Shown here: piece after piece, positions 45,722 through 54,517 of the stretch
Layout of the letters: every line of letters starts with the position of its first letter
How positions within the stretch are numbered: the stretch's first letter is position 1
Notes under the pieces: generated by a model
Database searches by the model: none
What the model was told of the DNA's origin: nothing
The model's input: the letters and a program-made list of their open reading frames with translations, nothing else
Position numbers and translations under genes: made by a program
NCBI RefSeq assembly: GCF_003667275.1
Contig: NZ_RCNV01000003.1
Coordinates: forward strand, 248,001 to 312,000
Direction: 5' to 3'
Length of the DNA stretch: 64,000 nucleotides
Origin: Mesonia aquimarina
Lineage (GTDB): Bacteria > Bacteroidota > Bacteroidia > Flavobacteriales > Flavobacteriaceae

Positions 45722-48700
45722 TTATTCAATAATTAATTTATGTGTAGTTGTTGATTGACTTGAAGTCAAACTTAAAATATACATGCCGTTTGCTAATCCG
45801 CTTAAGCTGATTTCTTTTTTAGTCTGATTCATTTGTTCTTCAAACACTACTTGTCCGTTTAAAGAAACTACTTTCAATTCAACATCTTCTGCCGAATTCA
45901 TTCCGGTGTCTATTGTAAATCTACCTTGTGAAGGGTTGGGATAGACTTTCACGCTAGTGATAGAAGTTTCATCATTTACCCCTAATACTCCTCCACGCTC
46001 AAAAGCTCCGATATCTCGTGTTCCATCTAGGGTAAAATTACGTTGATCGTTAAAAGTATCATTCGGATTTCCGGAATCGATTCCGTCACTTCCATCCATT
46101 AGTTCTATGGTAAAGGTTTCTCCTCCGTTATCTTGTAAAGTCCCTAACATCGGGGTCACACCTACAATATCATTGGCAGACGCTGTAAATACACTCGCAT
46201 CATCATTACCAACCAAGTTATAATCGCCTGAACTTACAGTTCCAAAAATATCCTGACCAGATACGGCTGTATTTTCCGCTACCAAAGTATTGGTCATCTG
46301 GAAATCAGTCATACTTGAAATACCACCCCCGTTAACAGTAGCCGTATTATTTGCAATAGTGACAGCGTTTAAGGTCATTTGATCATTGTTAAAAATGGCA
46401 CCACCATCGGTAGTTGACGTATTTCCGGCGAAGGTACTTCTTAGCACTGTAGTTGTCCCGGAATCGTTTAACAACCCACCTCCGGTCATGGTAGAAGCTT
46501 GATTATTTGAAACGGTTGACGTTTCTATATAAAGGTCTCCGCCATTATTATAAAGTCCACCTCCGCCATTTCCGGCTGCTAAATTATCGTCTACAGTGGT
46601 CATTATCACATTCATCATAGAACCGGATTGGTTCCAAAGTGCTCCCCCTTCGGCAGCTGCTTCATTACCCGTAAAAGTAGCTTCGTTAATCGTCACGGTT
46701 GTATTCATCCCGGTTACGTGAATAGCTCCACCATTACCGGGTGCCGCAGTTCCTGCAGTTCCGTTTACATCATTATCGGTCATGGTCGAGGTAGTAATCA
46801 TTAACGTTCCGTCGATTACTTCAATAGCACCACCGGCTCTGTTCGCTGAATTTAAATCAAAATCAGTATCGGTTATCGTTACCATACCATCGGTAGATAA
46901 TAATCCACCTCCGGATCCGGAAGCTCCTGTGGCCAAGTTACTTGAAATCATTGTTCCATTGATAACATTCAGAGTTCCGCCATTATTAAAAATAGCACCT
47001 CCACCATTATCGGCAGCAGCTCCACTTGCCGTATTACTTTCTAATTGCATTCCGTCTACGGTCATTTCGCCAACACTATTCCAAAGCGCTCCGCCTTCTG
47101 CAGCAGCCGTATTATTCATAGCCATACCTCCGGTAATCATCGCATCACCATTTCCGGTAATATGCAGCGCACCACCGTTACCCGGCGCAGCACTGGCTGA
47201 ATTTCCTAAGAAATCCACATTGCTAATCGTAAGCATACTGCCATCAACTGCATTTTCCTCTATAGCACCTCCGGCACGAACCGCAGTATTACTATTAAAT
47301 TCCACATCACTAACACTAAGGCTTCCCATATCATTAAGGATTCCACCACCGGAACCGGCTGCTCCATCTGCTGTATTATTAGAAATTACAGCAGAATTTT
47401 GAACGGTCAACATTCCTTCTGCGTTAAAAATACCGCCGCCGCCTTCATTGGCCATTGCACCACTTGCCGTATTCGCGTCAATTGTGGTTCCGTCAACGGT
47501 CATGCTCCCGCTTCCGTTCCAAAGACCACCGCCTTCTAAACTGGCAGTATTTCCACTTACAGTTCCTCCGGTTATCATACTGTCTCCGGGACCGCTGATA
47601 TGAAGACCACCACCGTTTCCTGGATTTGCAGATACGTCATTATCTAATAAGTCAACATTCGTCATCGTAAGCATACTGCCACTTACCGAATTTTCTTCAA
47701 TTCCTCCACCGGCGCGCACAGCTGTGTTTCCGCTGATTTCAGAATCATTTATTGTTAGACTTCCTTGGTTATTAAGGATTCCTCCTCCGGAACCTGAAGT
47801 TCCGTCTACTATATTATTCGAAATTACAGCAGAGTTTTCAATACTTAATGTTCCCATTTCGTTAAAAATTCCGCCACCGCCTTGATCGGCCATTGCACCA
47901 CTTGCCGTGTTCGCATCAATGGTGGTCCCATCTACCGTCATGCTTCCGCTTCCATTCCAAAGTCCACCGCCTTCAGCGCTGGCAGTATTTCCACTTACCG
48001 TTCCTCCGGTTATCATACTGTCTCCGGGACCGCTGATATGGAGTCCCCCTCCGTTTCCGGGGTTTGCTGCCGCATCATTATCCATTAAATCAACATTCGT
48101 CATCGTAAGCATACTACCGCTTACTGAGTTTTCTTCGATTCCGCCGCCGGCACGAACAGCTGTATTTCCGCTAATTTCAGTATCAGTTACGGTTAAACTC
48201 CCTTGATTATTTAGGATTCCTCCACCGGAACCTGAAGTTCCATCAGCAATATTATTAGAAATTACAGCAGAATTTTCAATATTCAATGTCCCCATTTCAT
48301 TAAAAATTCCTCCACCACCTTGAGCTGCCATTGCACCACTTGCAGTGTTTCCGTCAATCGTAGTTCCATCAACCGTCATGCTTCCGCTTCCGTTCCATAA
48401 ACCACCGCCTTCTGCAGCAGCTACATTATTATTTACGGTTCCACCCGTAATTTCAGCATCTCCGGCTCCGGTAATATGCAAACCACCTCCGTTCCCCGGA
48501 GCGGCAGTAGCCGGAGCAACTCCAGCGTTATTGTTGTCTAAGTTCACATTATTTAGTGTAATATTTAATCCGGCACCTGAATTGTCTTCAATTCCGCCTC
48601 CTGCTCGATTCGCTACATTGTTAGAAATCTCCGAATCATTTACCAGCAAAGTTCCACCGGCGTCTACATAAATAGCACCACCCGATCCTGAAGCTCCATT

Positions 48701-49108
48701 AGCCGTATTATCCATTAAATTACTATCACTGATGGTAAGGGTACTGTTTGCTAACTTTATAGCACCGCCATCATCGGCTACTCCATTGATTATATCAACA
48801 TTATTCATCGTAACCGTACCCGATGTGATGTTAAAAGCTCTTCCGTTACTGTCGGCATCGATAACAATATTAACAAGTGTCCCTCCGTCTATTGTAATTG
48901 ATTTATCAATTATGAGTTCACTGTTTAAGGTTACTGTAGTAACTAAAGCTCCAAATGTAATCGTTCCACCAGATGGGGTGTCCGTAATTTCTTGTCTCAA
49001 GGTTCCGTCAGAACCATCATCTAAGCCACTCGTCACCGTTTGTGCTGTGACGGGCATAAAAAACAACATTGCTAAACTTGTCGCAATGAGATAGGTAAAT
49101 TTTTTCAT
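45722..49108 (-). CDS. Secreted beta-helix repeat protein with T9SS type A sorting domain
   Basis: A 1128-residue exported protein. Signal peptide ends near VTAQ at 23. Residues about 25-1010 form right-handed parallel beta-helix repeats with GGG-I/L-x-N and N-N-x-A patterns like polymorphic outer-membrane proteins. Three units of exactly 146 residues (438 bp) are nearly identical, with more diverged units on both sides. The C-terminal ~75 residues (VKVYPNPSQGRFTID, NGMYILSL, HKLIIE) are a type A sorting domain that routes cargo through T9SS. A surface adhesin or scaffold role is inferred; no catalytic motif is seen. It sits between decayed ISs and an M1 peptidase. Confidence 0.9.
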   Translation of the reverse strand: MKKFTYLIATSLAMLFFMPVTAQTVTSGLDDGSDGTLRQEITDTPSGGTITFGALVTTVTLNSELIIDKSITIDGGTLVNIVIDADSNGRAFNITSGTVTMNNVDIINGVADDGGAIKLANSTLTISDSNLMDNTANGASGSGGAIYVDAGGTLLVNDSEISNNVANRAGGGIEDNSGAGLNITLNNVNLDNNNAGVAPATAAPGNGGGLHITGAGDAEITGGTVNNNVAAAEGGGLWNGSGSMTVDGTTIDGNTASGAMAAQGGGGIFNEMGTLNIENSAVISNNIADGTSGSGGGILNNQGSLTVTDTEISGNTAVRAGGGIEENSVSGSMLTMTNVDLMDNDAAANPGNGGGLHISGPGDSMITGGTVSGNTASAEGGGLWNGSGSMTVDGTTIDANTASGAMADQGGGGIFNEMGTLSIENSAVISNNIVDGTSGSGGGILNNQGSLTINDSEISGNTAVRAGGGIEENSVSGSMLTMTNVDLLDNDVSANPGNGGGLHISGPGDSMITGGTVSGNTASLEGGGLWNGSGSMTVDGTTIDANTASGAMANEGGGGIFNAEGMLTVQNSAVISNNTADGAAGSGGGILNDMGSLSVSDVEFNSNTAVRAGGAIEENAVDGSMLTISNVDFLGNSASAAPGNGGALHITGNGDAMITGGMAMNNTAAAEGGALWNSVGEMTVDGMQLESNTASGAAADNGGGAIFNNGGTLNVINGTMISSNLATGASGSGGGLLSTDGMVTITDTDFDLNSANRAGGAIEVIDGTLMITTSTMTDNDVNGTAGTAAPGNGGAIHVTGMNTTVTINEATFTGNEAAAEGGALWNQSGSMMNVIMTTVDDNLAAGNGGGGLYNNGGDLYIETSTVSNNQASTMTGGGLLNDSGTTTVLRSTFAGNTSTTDGGAIFNNDQMTLNAVTIANNTATVNGGGISSMTDFQMTNTLVAENTAVSGQDIFGTVSSGDYNLVGNDDASVFTASANDIVGVTPMLGTLQDNGGETFTIELMDGSDGIDSGNPNDTFNDQRNFTLDGTRDIGAFERGGVLGVNDETSITSVKVYPNPSQGRFTIDTGMNSAEDVELKVVSLNGQVVFEEQMNQTKKEISLSGLANGMYILSLTSSQSTTTHKLIIE
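47096..48409 (-). repeat. Three tandem 438-bp coding repeats in the beta-helix gene
   Basis: Unit starts at 48409, 47971 and 47533 are spaced exactly 438 bp, and each begins GGGLWNGSGSMTVDGTTID. Units 1 and 2 differ at few residues (TIDGN/TIDAN, AAQ/ADQ, NIADG/NIVDG), unit 3 more. A further unit, beginning GGALWNSVGEMTVDG at 47095, continues downstream but is diverged. Confidence 0.92.
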
Positions 49109-49249
49109 AGGTAAATTTTTATTGGTTTATAATCTTGTAGAAAATTACGCAGGCTACCGAACTGTGGTTTTAGATTTAACGGTATTTAACGTCAAATTAA
49201 CTTGATAATCAGTTTTTTAACAACTCTTAAGAAATTGAATCTATAAATA

Positions 49250-49279
49250 AAAAAGTCTCTTGTAAATAAGAGACTTTTT
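49250..49279 (-). terminator. Intrinsic terminator of the M1 peptidase gene
   Basis: Perfect 12-bp arms 49250-49261 and 49268-49279 with a 6-nt loop; T-rich on the minus strand, 24 bp after the stop. Confidence 0.85.
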
Positions 49280-49303
49280 AAACTTTATCTTATCAATGAA
49301 CGA

Positions 49304-51226
49304 TTATTTTTGCTCCCAAGTGTCATTATCAGCCTGTATATCGGGAACTTGTTGTTGTGCATCAAACTGCACTTTTTCCACTTCTTTATCCGTTTTTAAA
49401 AGATAATCCCAAGTATCCCCTCGTTGCCATATTTCCACAGGTAATCGCTGGTTTTCGGTACTCCCGTCCGCATAAGTAATTGTCAGATTAACCGGCACAG
49501 GGATTTCAGCATTGTTTGCCACGCTAATCACATAACCCTCTTCGTGAGTTACTACCTCTTCTACGGCAATATCGATATTTCCATTCCCATAAAACCATCC
49601 TTTCCAAAACCACGCTAAGTTTTCGCCGGCAACATTTTCCATATGATTAAAAAAATCGGTTGGTTGCGGGTGTTTAAACGCCCAAGTATCAATATAAGAA
49701 GCAAATGCACGATCAAAACGTTCCTCGCCGATAATGTATTCACGCAACAAAATAAGACCGGTAGCCGGTTTATAATAAGCAGTATAGCCTAAATTTCTTA
49801 GATTGGTCACATCGGGATAATTATCTATTCCTTCACGACTTTCTTTTTGCAAATAATCAGTTAAACGGCGCGTCTTATCTAACCGACTAGGGTATTCTCC
49901 TTCATTAAAAGCCAAGGTACTGTAATGATTAATAAACGTATTAAAGCCTTCGTCCATCCAAGCGTAACGACGTTCGTTACTTCCTACAATCATCGGAAAC
50001 CAATTATGACCGAATTCATGGTCAGTAACCCCCCAAAGCGAACTCCCTTTACTTTTCCAGCTGCAAAAGCTTAAACCCGGGTATTCCATTCCACCGATAT
50101 CGGCAGCTACATTCACTGCACTCTTATACGGGTAAGGAAAATAACGACTCGCATAAAATTCTATTGAAGCTTTGGTATATTCAGTTGAACGTGTCCAAGC
50201 TTCTTCCCCATCACTTTCTTTTGGATAAGCCGATTGTGCAATTGCCTTTTCCCCATTCGGAAGGTCTATTTGTGCCGCATCCCAAATAAAAGCCTTGGAT
50301 GAACCAAAAGCCACATCACGCGAATTTTCCATTTTAAAGTGCCATGTTAAATTCCCTTCTTGTACCGGTCGATTACTTCTTTTCCCTATTTCGTTAGGTC
50401 GTACTATATAAACGGTCTCATCGCTTTGTTTAGCTTTTTTTAAACGAGCTTGCTGCTTGTTAGTTAAGACTTCTTCCGGATTTTGCAGCACTCCGGACCC
50501 CACTACAATATGATCGTAAGGAACAGTTACTTTATAATCATAGTCACCATAATCCAGGTAAAACTCTCCGGCGCCTAAATAAGGCTCTATATTCCATCCG
50601 ACTACATCATCGTAAACGGCCATCCTTGGAAACCATTGTGCCATAGCATAAATAGTCCCGTCTTTAACATTTAAGCGTCCCATTCTATCCATGCCTTCCA
50701 CAGGAACTTTATAACTGAAATTCATGGCTACTTCTACAGCTTCCCCACTCTCCAAACTTTCGGCTAACATAACTTGCATACGGGTATCGGTTATTGTGTA
50801 CTGTACCTTTTCTCCTTCTACTGTTAATTCAGCTATGGTATAGCCGCCTTCAACATCACCATTGTAGCGATTTCCTTTGATTGGAGTAGTTAAACTTCCT
50901 CTGGAATTTTCCGCAAACCGATTTTGTTCCAAGTAAAGCCATAAATAATTTAAAGCTTGCGGACTATTATTAGTATATGTAATATGAATGCTTCCGTTAA
51001 CAACATGGGTTTCCTCGTTCAGCTTAACTTCAATCGTATAGTCAGCAGCGTTTTGCCAATAGTCTGGTCCGGGCCTACCATCGGCGGTCCGGTATGTATT
51101 ACCGCGACGATACATGGAATCATCAAATAAGGACTGGTTGTTTTCTTGAACCTTTGGCGTTTGCGCTGCCAAAACCATTGGAAAAAGCGCTAAAAAGACG
51201 CTTATACTTTTGCTAAGGAATCTCAT
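49304..51226 (-). CDS. M1 family zinc aminopeptidase, exported
   Basis: A 640-residue gluzincin aminopeptidase. Signal peptide ends LAAQ near 22. The substrate-binding exopeptidase motif appears as GGMEYPG (family GxMEN), and the zinc site is HEFGH at 403-407 with the third ligand E426 in WMDEGFN, 18 residues later as expected. N-terminal domain and a short C-terminal region are present; it is shorter than E. coli PepN. It probably removes N-terminal residues from peptides in the periplasm or at the surface. No sorting domain is seen. Confidence 0.93.
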   Translation of the reverse strand: MRFLSKSISVFLALFPMVLAAQTPKVQENNQSLFDDSMYRRGNTYRTADGRPGPDYWQNAADYTIEVKLNEETHVVNGSIHITYTNNSPQALNYLWLYLEQNRFAENSRGSLTTPIKGNRYNGDVEGGYTIAELTVEGEKVQYTITDTRMQVMLAESLESGEAVEVAMNFSYKVPVEGMDRMGRLNVKDGTIYAMAQWFPRMAVYDDVVGWNIEPYLGAGEFYLDYGDYDYKVTVPYDHIVVGSGVLQNPEEVLTNKQQARLKKAKQSDETVYIVRPNEIGKRSNRPVQEGNLTWHFKMENSRDVAFGSSKAFIWDAAQIDLPNGEKAIAQSAYPKESDGEEAWTRSTEYTKASIEFYASRYFPYPYKSAVNVAADIGGMEYPGLSFCSWKSKGSSLWGVTDHEFGHNWFPMIVGSNERRYAWMDEGFNTFINHYSTLAFNEGEYPSRLDKTRRLTDYLQKESREGIDNYPDVTNLRNLGYTAYYKPATGLILLREYIIGEERFDRAFASYIDTWAFKHPQPTDFFNHMENVAGENLAWFWKGWFYGNGNIDIAVEEVVTHEEGYVISVANNAEIPVPVNLTITYADGSTENQRLPVEIWQRGDTWDYLLKTDKEVEKVQFDAQQQVPDIQADNDTWEQK

Positions 51227-51251
51227 ATAATCGAATTGTTTTTAATTTTTC

Positions 51252-51259
51252 CAAAAATA
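51252..51259 (-). promoter_or_regulatory. Candidate -7 box of the M1 peptidase gene
   Basis: TATTTTTG on the minus strand, 25 bp before the start codon. A TTG lies 16 bp further upstream, a little close. Confidence 0.45.
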
Positions 51260-51510
51260 ACAAAATGAACTAAAGCAAGAAATGCAGATGTTTAAAATTT
51301 CTCGTTTTTAAAAAAATGATTTCACCACAATTCTTTGCGATAAACTTAGAATGCACTTAACAGAAACACAATCAATTCATTAAGATTTTTTATAACAAAA
51401 ATATAACAGTAAAGCCCGCGTTTTCGCCCTTATCAGTGATTTGTGTCCTATTTGATGTTAATTCATATTAAAAATATCATAAATAAATTATAAATAGTAA
51501 AGCACATGGC

Positions 51511-51540
51511 TTGCTCCGCTTTTAAAAACCGTTATATTTG
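51511..51540 (+). promoter_or_regulatory. Promoter of the OmpA-family gene
   Basis: TTG at 51511-51513, 19-bp spacer, TATATTTG at 51533-51540, a near-ideal Bacteroidota promoter 54 bp before the ATG. It lies in the 368-bp divergent gap, which otherwise holds no gene. Confidence 0.8.
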
Positions 51541-51594
51541 TCCAATAGATTATTAAGAAAATCAATCAATCTTTATTAGAAAATCTTAGACATT

Positions 51595-52887
51595 ATGAAT
51601 TTGAAGAAAATTACACTCTTAGCAGCCTGCACCTTATTGGGTGTTTCTGCTGTTTCTGCCCAAGATACGATGGACGATCAAGGGATGGATAACCAGAATG
51701 ATTTTAACCGCTGGTCGATAGAATTGGAAGCAGGGGTACATAAACCTACAAGAGCTTTTGCTCCTGGATACTACACTAATTCACCAAGCTTTGGACAGGG
51801 TGGACTTGGAGTACGTTATATGATTACCAACCGCTTTGGTTTAAAACTGGACGGAGGTTATCAAAGTATTGAAAGTGATGATGAGTCACTTGAGTTCAAG
51901 AGCCGTATCATTAGAACTTCTTTACAAGGGGTTGTAAATGCAGGAGACATCATGAACTTTAGAGAGTGGACTAATACCATCAACGTGTTATTTCACGGGG
52001 GACTTGGTTATTCAATACTAAAAGCTGAAGAGCCATTTGAGCAAGGAAATGATGAAATGCTTAACCTTATGGCCGGTATTACGCCACAAGTTAAATTAAG
52101 CGATCATTTTGTACTTACCGGAGATATCTCTGCAATCGGAAACATTAGACAGTCGTATACCTATGATGGTACTATGCGAAATAATATTCCTGGTGTAGAT
52201 GGTTTTATGGTGAATGCATCGCTGGGACTTACGGTTTATTTAGGTAGTGCTGAAAAACACGCTGACTGGTACAACCAAGAGAGTAAGCTTGAAGAAGAAG
52301 TTGAAACTTTGCAAAATCGTTTAGATGAAATGGAAAACGATATGCAAGATACGGATAAAGATGGAGTACCTAATTACTTAGATCGTGAGCCAAATACGAT
52401 GAATGGTGTAGCGGTTGACAGTAAAGGTGTTGCAGTGGACAAAAACGGAAACGGTGTACCGGATGAGATTGAAGACTCACTAGATAAGCGCTATGCAAAA
52501 TCAGGTTCTAACAACACGGTTAAAGGAGCTGATTCAGGAACAATCAGAAAATTAATCGATGAAGGTTATGTGAATGTTTACTTTAAGTTTAACAGTACTG
52601 AACCGGAAGCATATTCATTACAATCGGTAAACTACCTTGTGAAGTATATGATGGAGAACGAAAGTGCTGAAGCAGAACTAATCGGTTATGCTGATGAAAT
52701 CGGTGATCCTACTTACAATAAGAACTTATCGGAGCGTCGTGCTAAAAAGGTACACGATATCTTAATTGCTGCGGGCGTTGACGAAAGTAGATTGAGCTAC
52801 ACCGGAAGCGGAGAAGACAATTCTGTAGATAAGTCATCTAACGGTGCTCGACAGTTAGTAAGAAGAGTAACGTTTAAATTAAAATAA
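51595..52887 (+). CDS. OmpA-family outer-membrane protein
   Basis: A 430-residue protein. Signal peptide ends VSAQ near 22. Residues about 32-223 form an eight-strand-like barrel (FGLKLDGGYQS, HGGLGYSILKAE, GITPQVKLSDHFVLTGDIS) ending HADWY. A short coiled coil (SKLEEEVETLQNRLDEMEND) and thrombospondin-3-like acidic loops (DTDKDGVPNYLD) follow, then an OmpA/MotB peptidoglycan-binding domain (about 315-430) with YFKFNSTEPE, ELIGYADEIGD, YNKNLSERRAKKV and a closing FKLK. It tethers the outer membrane to peptidoglycan. The barrel part is paralogous to the protein at 62.0-62.7 kb. A palindrome and a terminator sit at its 3' end. Confidence 0.93.
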   Translation: MNLKKITLLAACTLLGVSAVSAQDTMDDQGMDNQNDFNRWSIELEAGVHKPTRAFAPGYYTNSPSFGQGGLGVRYMITNRFGLKLDGGYQSIESDDESLEFKSRIIRTSLQGVVNAGDIMNFREWTNTINVLFHGGLGYSILKAEEPFEQGNDEMLNLMAGITPQVKLSDHFVLTGDISAIGNIRQSYTYDGTMRNNIPGVDGFMVNASLGLTVYLGSAEKHADWYNQESKLEEEVETLQNRLDEMENDMQDTDKDGVPNYLDREPNTMNGVAVDSKGVAVDKNGNGVPDEIEDSLDKRYAKSGSNNTVKGADSGTIRKLIDEGYVNVYFKFNSTEPEAYSLQSVNYLVKYMMENESAEAELIGYADEIGDPTYNKNLSERRAKKVHDILIAAGVDESRLSYTGSGEDNSVDKSSNGARQLVRRVTFKLK

Positions 52888-52910
52888 TTTAATCTAGATT
52901 AAATTATTTT
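52881..52910. repeat. Perfect 30-bp palindrome over the ompA-like stop codon
   Basis: Bases 52881-52910 equal their own reverse complement, centre TCTAGA, nearly all A/T. The stop codon TAA of the OmpA-like gene is at 52885-52887, inside it. The intrinsic terminator begins 8 bp later. Role unknown. Confidence 0.9.
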
Positions 52911-52917
52911 GAAATAA

Positions 52918-52951
52918 AAAAAAACCGCTTGAGAATTCAAGCGGTTTTTTT
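52918..52951 (+). terminator. Intrinsic terminator after the OmpA-family gene
   Basis: Perfect 15-bp arms (52918-52932 with 52937-52951), CCGCTTGA core and T-run, about 30 bp past the stop. It also faces the convergent wecB gene. Confidence 0.9.
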
Positions 52952-53009
52952 ATAGCTTATATTTAAATCAACAGAAAACAAGACTTAATGTAAAGTGGTT
53001 ACTTGCTTA

Positions 53010-54137
53010 CTATGACTGAAGAACATGCTGCTGGATGGCATTTACGATCCGCTCACAAGCTTGCCCGTCACCATAAGGATTATGACGTTTACTCATCTTC
53101 TCAAAAGCTTTCGGGTTGGTTAACAAATTCAAACTTTCTCGCACGATGGCCTTACTATCGGTACCGACGAGTAGAACAGTTCCGGCTTCTACCGCCTCCG
53201 GCCGTTCCGTCGTATCCCGCATTACCAAGACCGGCTTTCCTAAACTAGGCGCTTCTTCTTGAACCCCTCCACTATCCGTAATAATTAAGGCAGAACGATT
53301 CATTAACCAAATAAAATCTTGATAAGCTAAAGGCTCAATAAGTTGTATATTTGGAACTTCACCCAATATACGGTTCACCGGCTCTTGCACCTTAGGGTTT
53401 AAGTGTACCGGATAGACAATCATAAGTTCCGGTTTTGTTTGAGCGATAGTTTTCAAGGCTTTACAAATACGTTCAAAACCTTCGCCATGATTTTCGCGTC
53501 GATGCCCCGTAACTAAAACCAATTGACGATCATCTAATTCCGATTCAAAATTCGCCGCCCATGCACTGGGTTGCTCATTTATTTTTTTTACACTGCCTAA
53601 TAACGCATCGATAACCGTATTTCCCGTTACAATAATTGTTTCCTCGGGAATATGTTCTAGCAATAAATTAGCTTTTGCGGTTGTTGTGGGTGCAAAATGA
53701 AGATCTGCTATTCGCCCGGTCAACTGTCGGTTCATTTCTTCCGGAAATGGGGAACGCTTATCAAAAGTACGTAAACCCGCTTCTATATGGCAGACTTTTG
53801 CACCGGTATAAAAAGCTGCTAAACTTGCCGCCATGCTAGTGGTTGTATCCCCATGAACATACACATAATCCGGCTTAAACTCTTCCAAAACCTCTTTTAA
53901 CTGCACAATTATTTCAGCTGTTAATCGATGTAAATTTTGATTAGGTTTCATCAAATCCAAGTCAAAATCCGGGGAAATCTCAAAGAATTGCAATACCTGA
54001 TCTAACATTTCTCGATGTTGTGCCGTTACGCAAACCTTCGTTTCAAAATTTACTGTTTCTGTAAACTTTTTCACCAAGGGCGCCATTTTTATGGCTTCCG
54101 GACGTGTTCCAAATATAATAAGGTGCTTTGTTTTCAA
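53010..54137 (-). CDS. wecB: UDP-N-acetylglucosamine 2-epimerase (non-hydrolysing)
   Basis: WecB interconverts UDP-GlcNAc and UDP-ManNAc. The 375-residue protein has FGTRPEAIKMAPL at 9-21, YVHGDTTTSMA, HIEAGLRTFDKRSPFPEEMN (in part), TGHRRENHGEGF and ITDSGGVQEEAPSL, all family blocks with the catalytic Glu/His positions. The start is TTG (no in-frame ATG nearby). It is downstream of the cupin and wecC genes, so the three form one unit making UDP-ManNAcA. Confidence 0.95.
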   Translation of the reverse strand: MKTKHLIIFGTRPEAIKMAPLVKKFTETVNFETKVCVTAQHREMLDQVLQFFEISPDFDLDLMKPNQNLHRLTAEIIVQLKEVLEEFKPDYVYVHGDTTTSMAASLAAFYTGAKVCHIEAGLRTFDKRSPFPEEMNRQLTGRIADLHFAPTTTAKANLLLEHIPEETIIVTGNTVIDALLGSVKKINEQPSAWAANFESELDDRQLVLVTGHRRENHGEGFERICKALKTIAQTKPELMIVYPVHLNPKVQEPVNRILGEVPNIQLIEPLAYQDFIWLMNRSALIITDSGGVQEEAPSLGKPVLVMRDTTERPEAVEAGTVLLVGTDSKAIVRESLNLLTNPKAFEKMSKRHNPYGDGQACERIVNAIQQHVLQS

Positions 54138-54169
54138 AAAAATAAGAGATTATAATTCATACTGCATCA

Positions 54170-54514
54170 TTAATCACGACTGTAATCATCTTGAAGTCGA
54201 ACAATATCATCTTCCCCAAAATAAGTACCTAATTGCACTTCTATAAACGTACATAACCCGGACTCTTTCGGGTTTTGAATACGGTGTTTTGCTCCTTGTG
54301 GAATCTTCACCACCTCTCCAACATGATAATCGGTCACTTCCCCATTAATGGTTACGCGCCCTACTCCCTCGACAATCGTCCATATTTCGGAACGCTTATT
54401 ATGATACTGATACGATAAACGTTGTTGAGGATTGACCTCTACCCGTTTTACCTTATACGATTTTTCATCTTCTAATACCCAGTATTGACCCCAAGGTCTT
54501 TTATCGTGTTCCAT
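54170..54514 (-). CDS. Mannose-6-phosphate isomerase type II cupin (stand-alone C-terminal domain)
   Basis: A 114-residue single cupin. Seen: RPWGQYWVLED, VEVNPQQRLSYQYHNKRSEIW (given in part), and a second motif HVGEVVKIPQGAKHRIQN. In bifunctional ManC the same domain follows the GDP-mannose pyrophosphorylase; here the nucleotidyltransferase half is absent. It sits 3 bp from wecC and 32 bp upstream of wecB, so it likely takes part in the sugar-nucleotide pathway, though activity as isomerase is inferred only. Confidence 0.85.
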   Translation of the reverse strand: MEHDKRPWGQYWVLEDEKSYKVKRVEVNPQQRLSYQYHNKRSEIWTIVEGVGRVTINGEVTDYHVGEVVKIPQGAKHRIQNPKESGLCTFIEVQLGTYFGEDDIVRLQDDYSRD

Positions 54515-54517
54515 ATA

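Noticed and set aside
47096-48409. Exact-period repeats considered as CRISPR
   Set aside because: Units are 438 bp, in frame, coding and without unique spacers of CRISPR size.
46782-48671. Long plus-strand frames opposite the beta-helix gene
   Set aside because: They are proline/serine-rich shadows caused by the repetitive codons of the true minus-strand gene.
53003-53248. Plus-strand frame opposite the 3' end of wecB
   Set aside because: No recognisable domain; wecB on the other strand is well supported.
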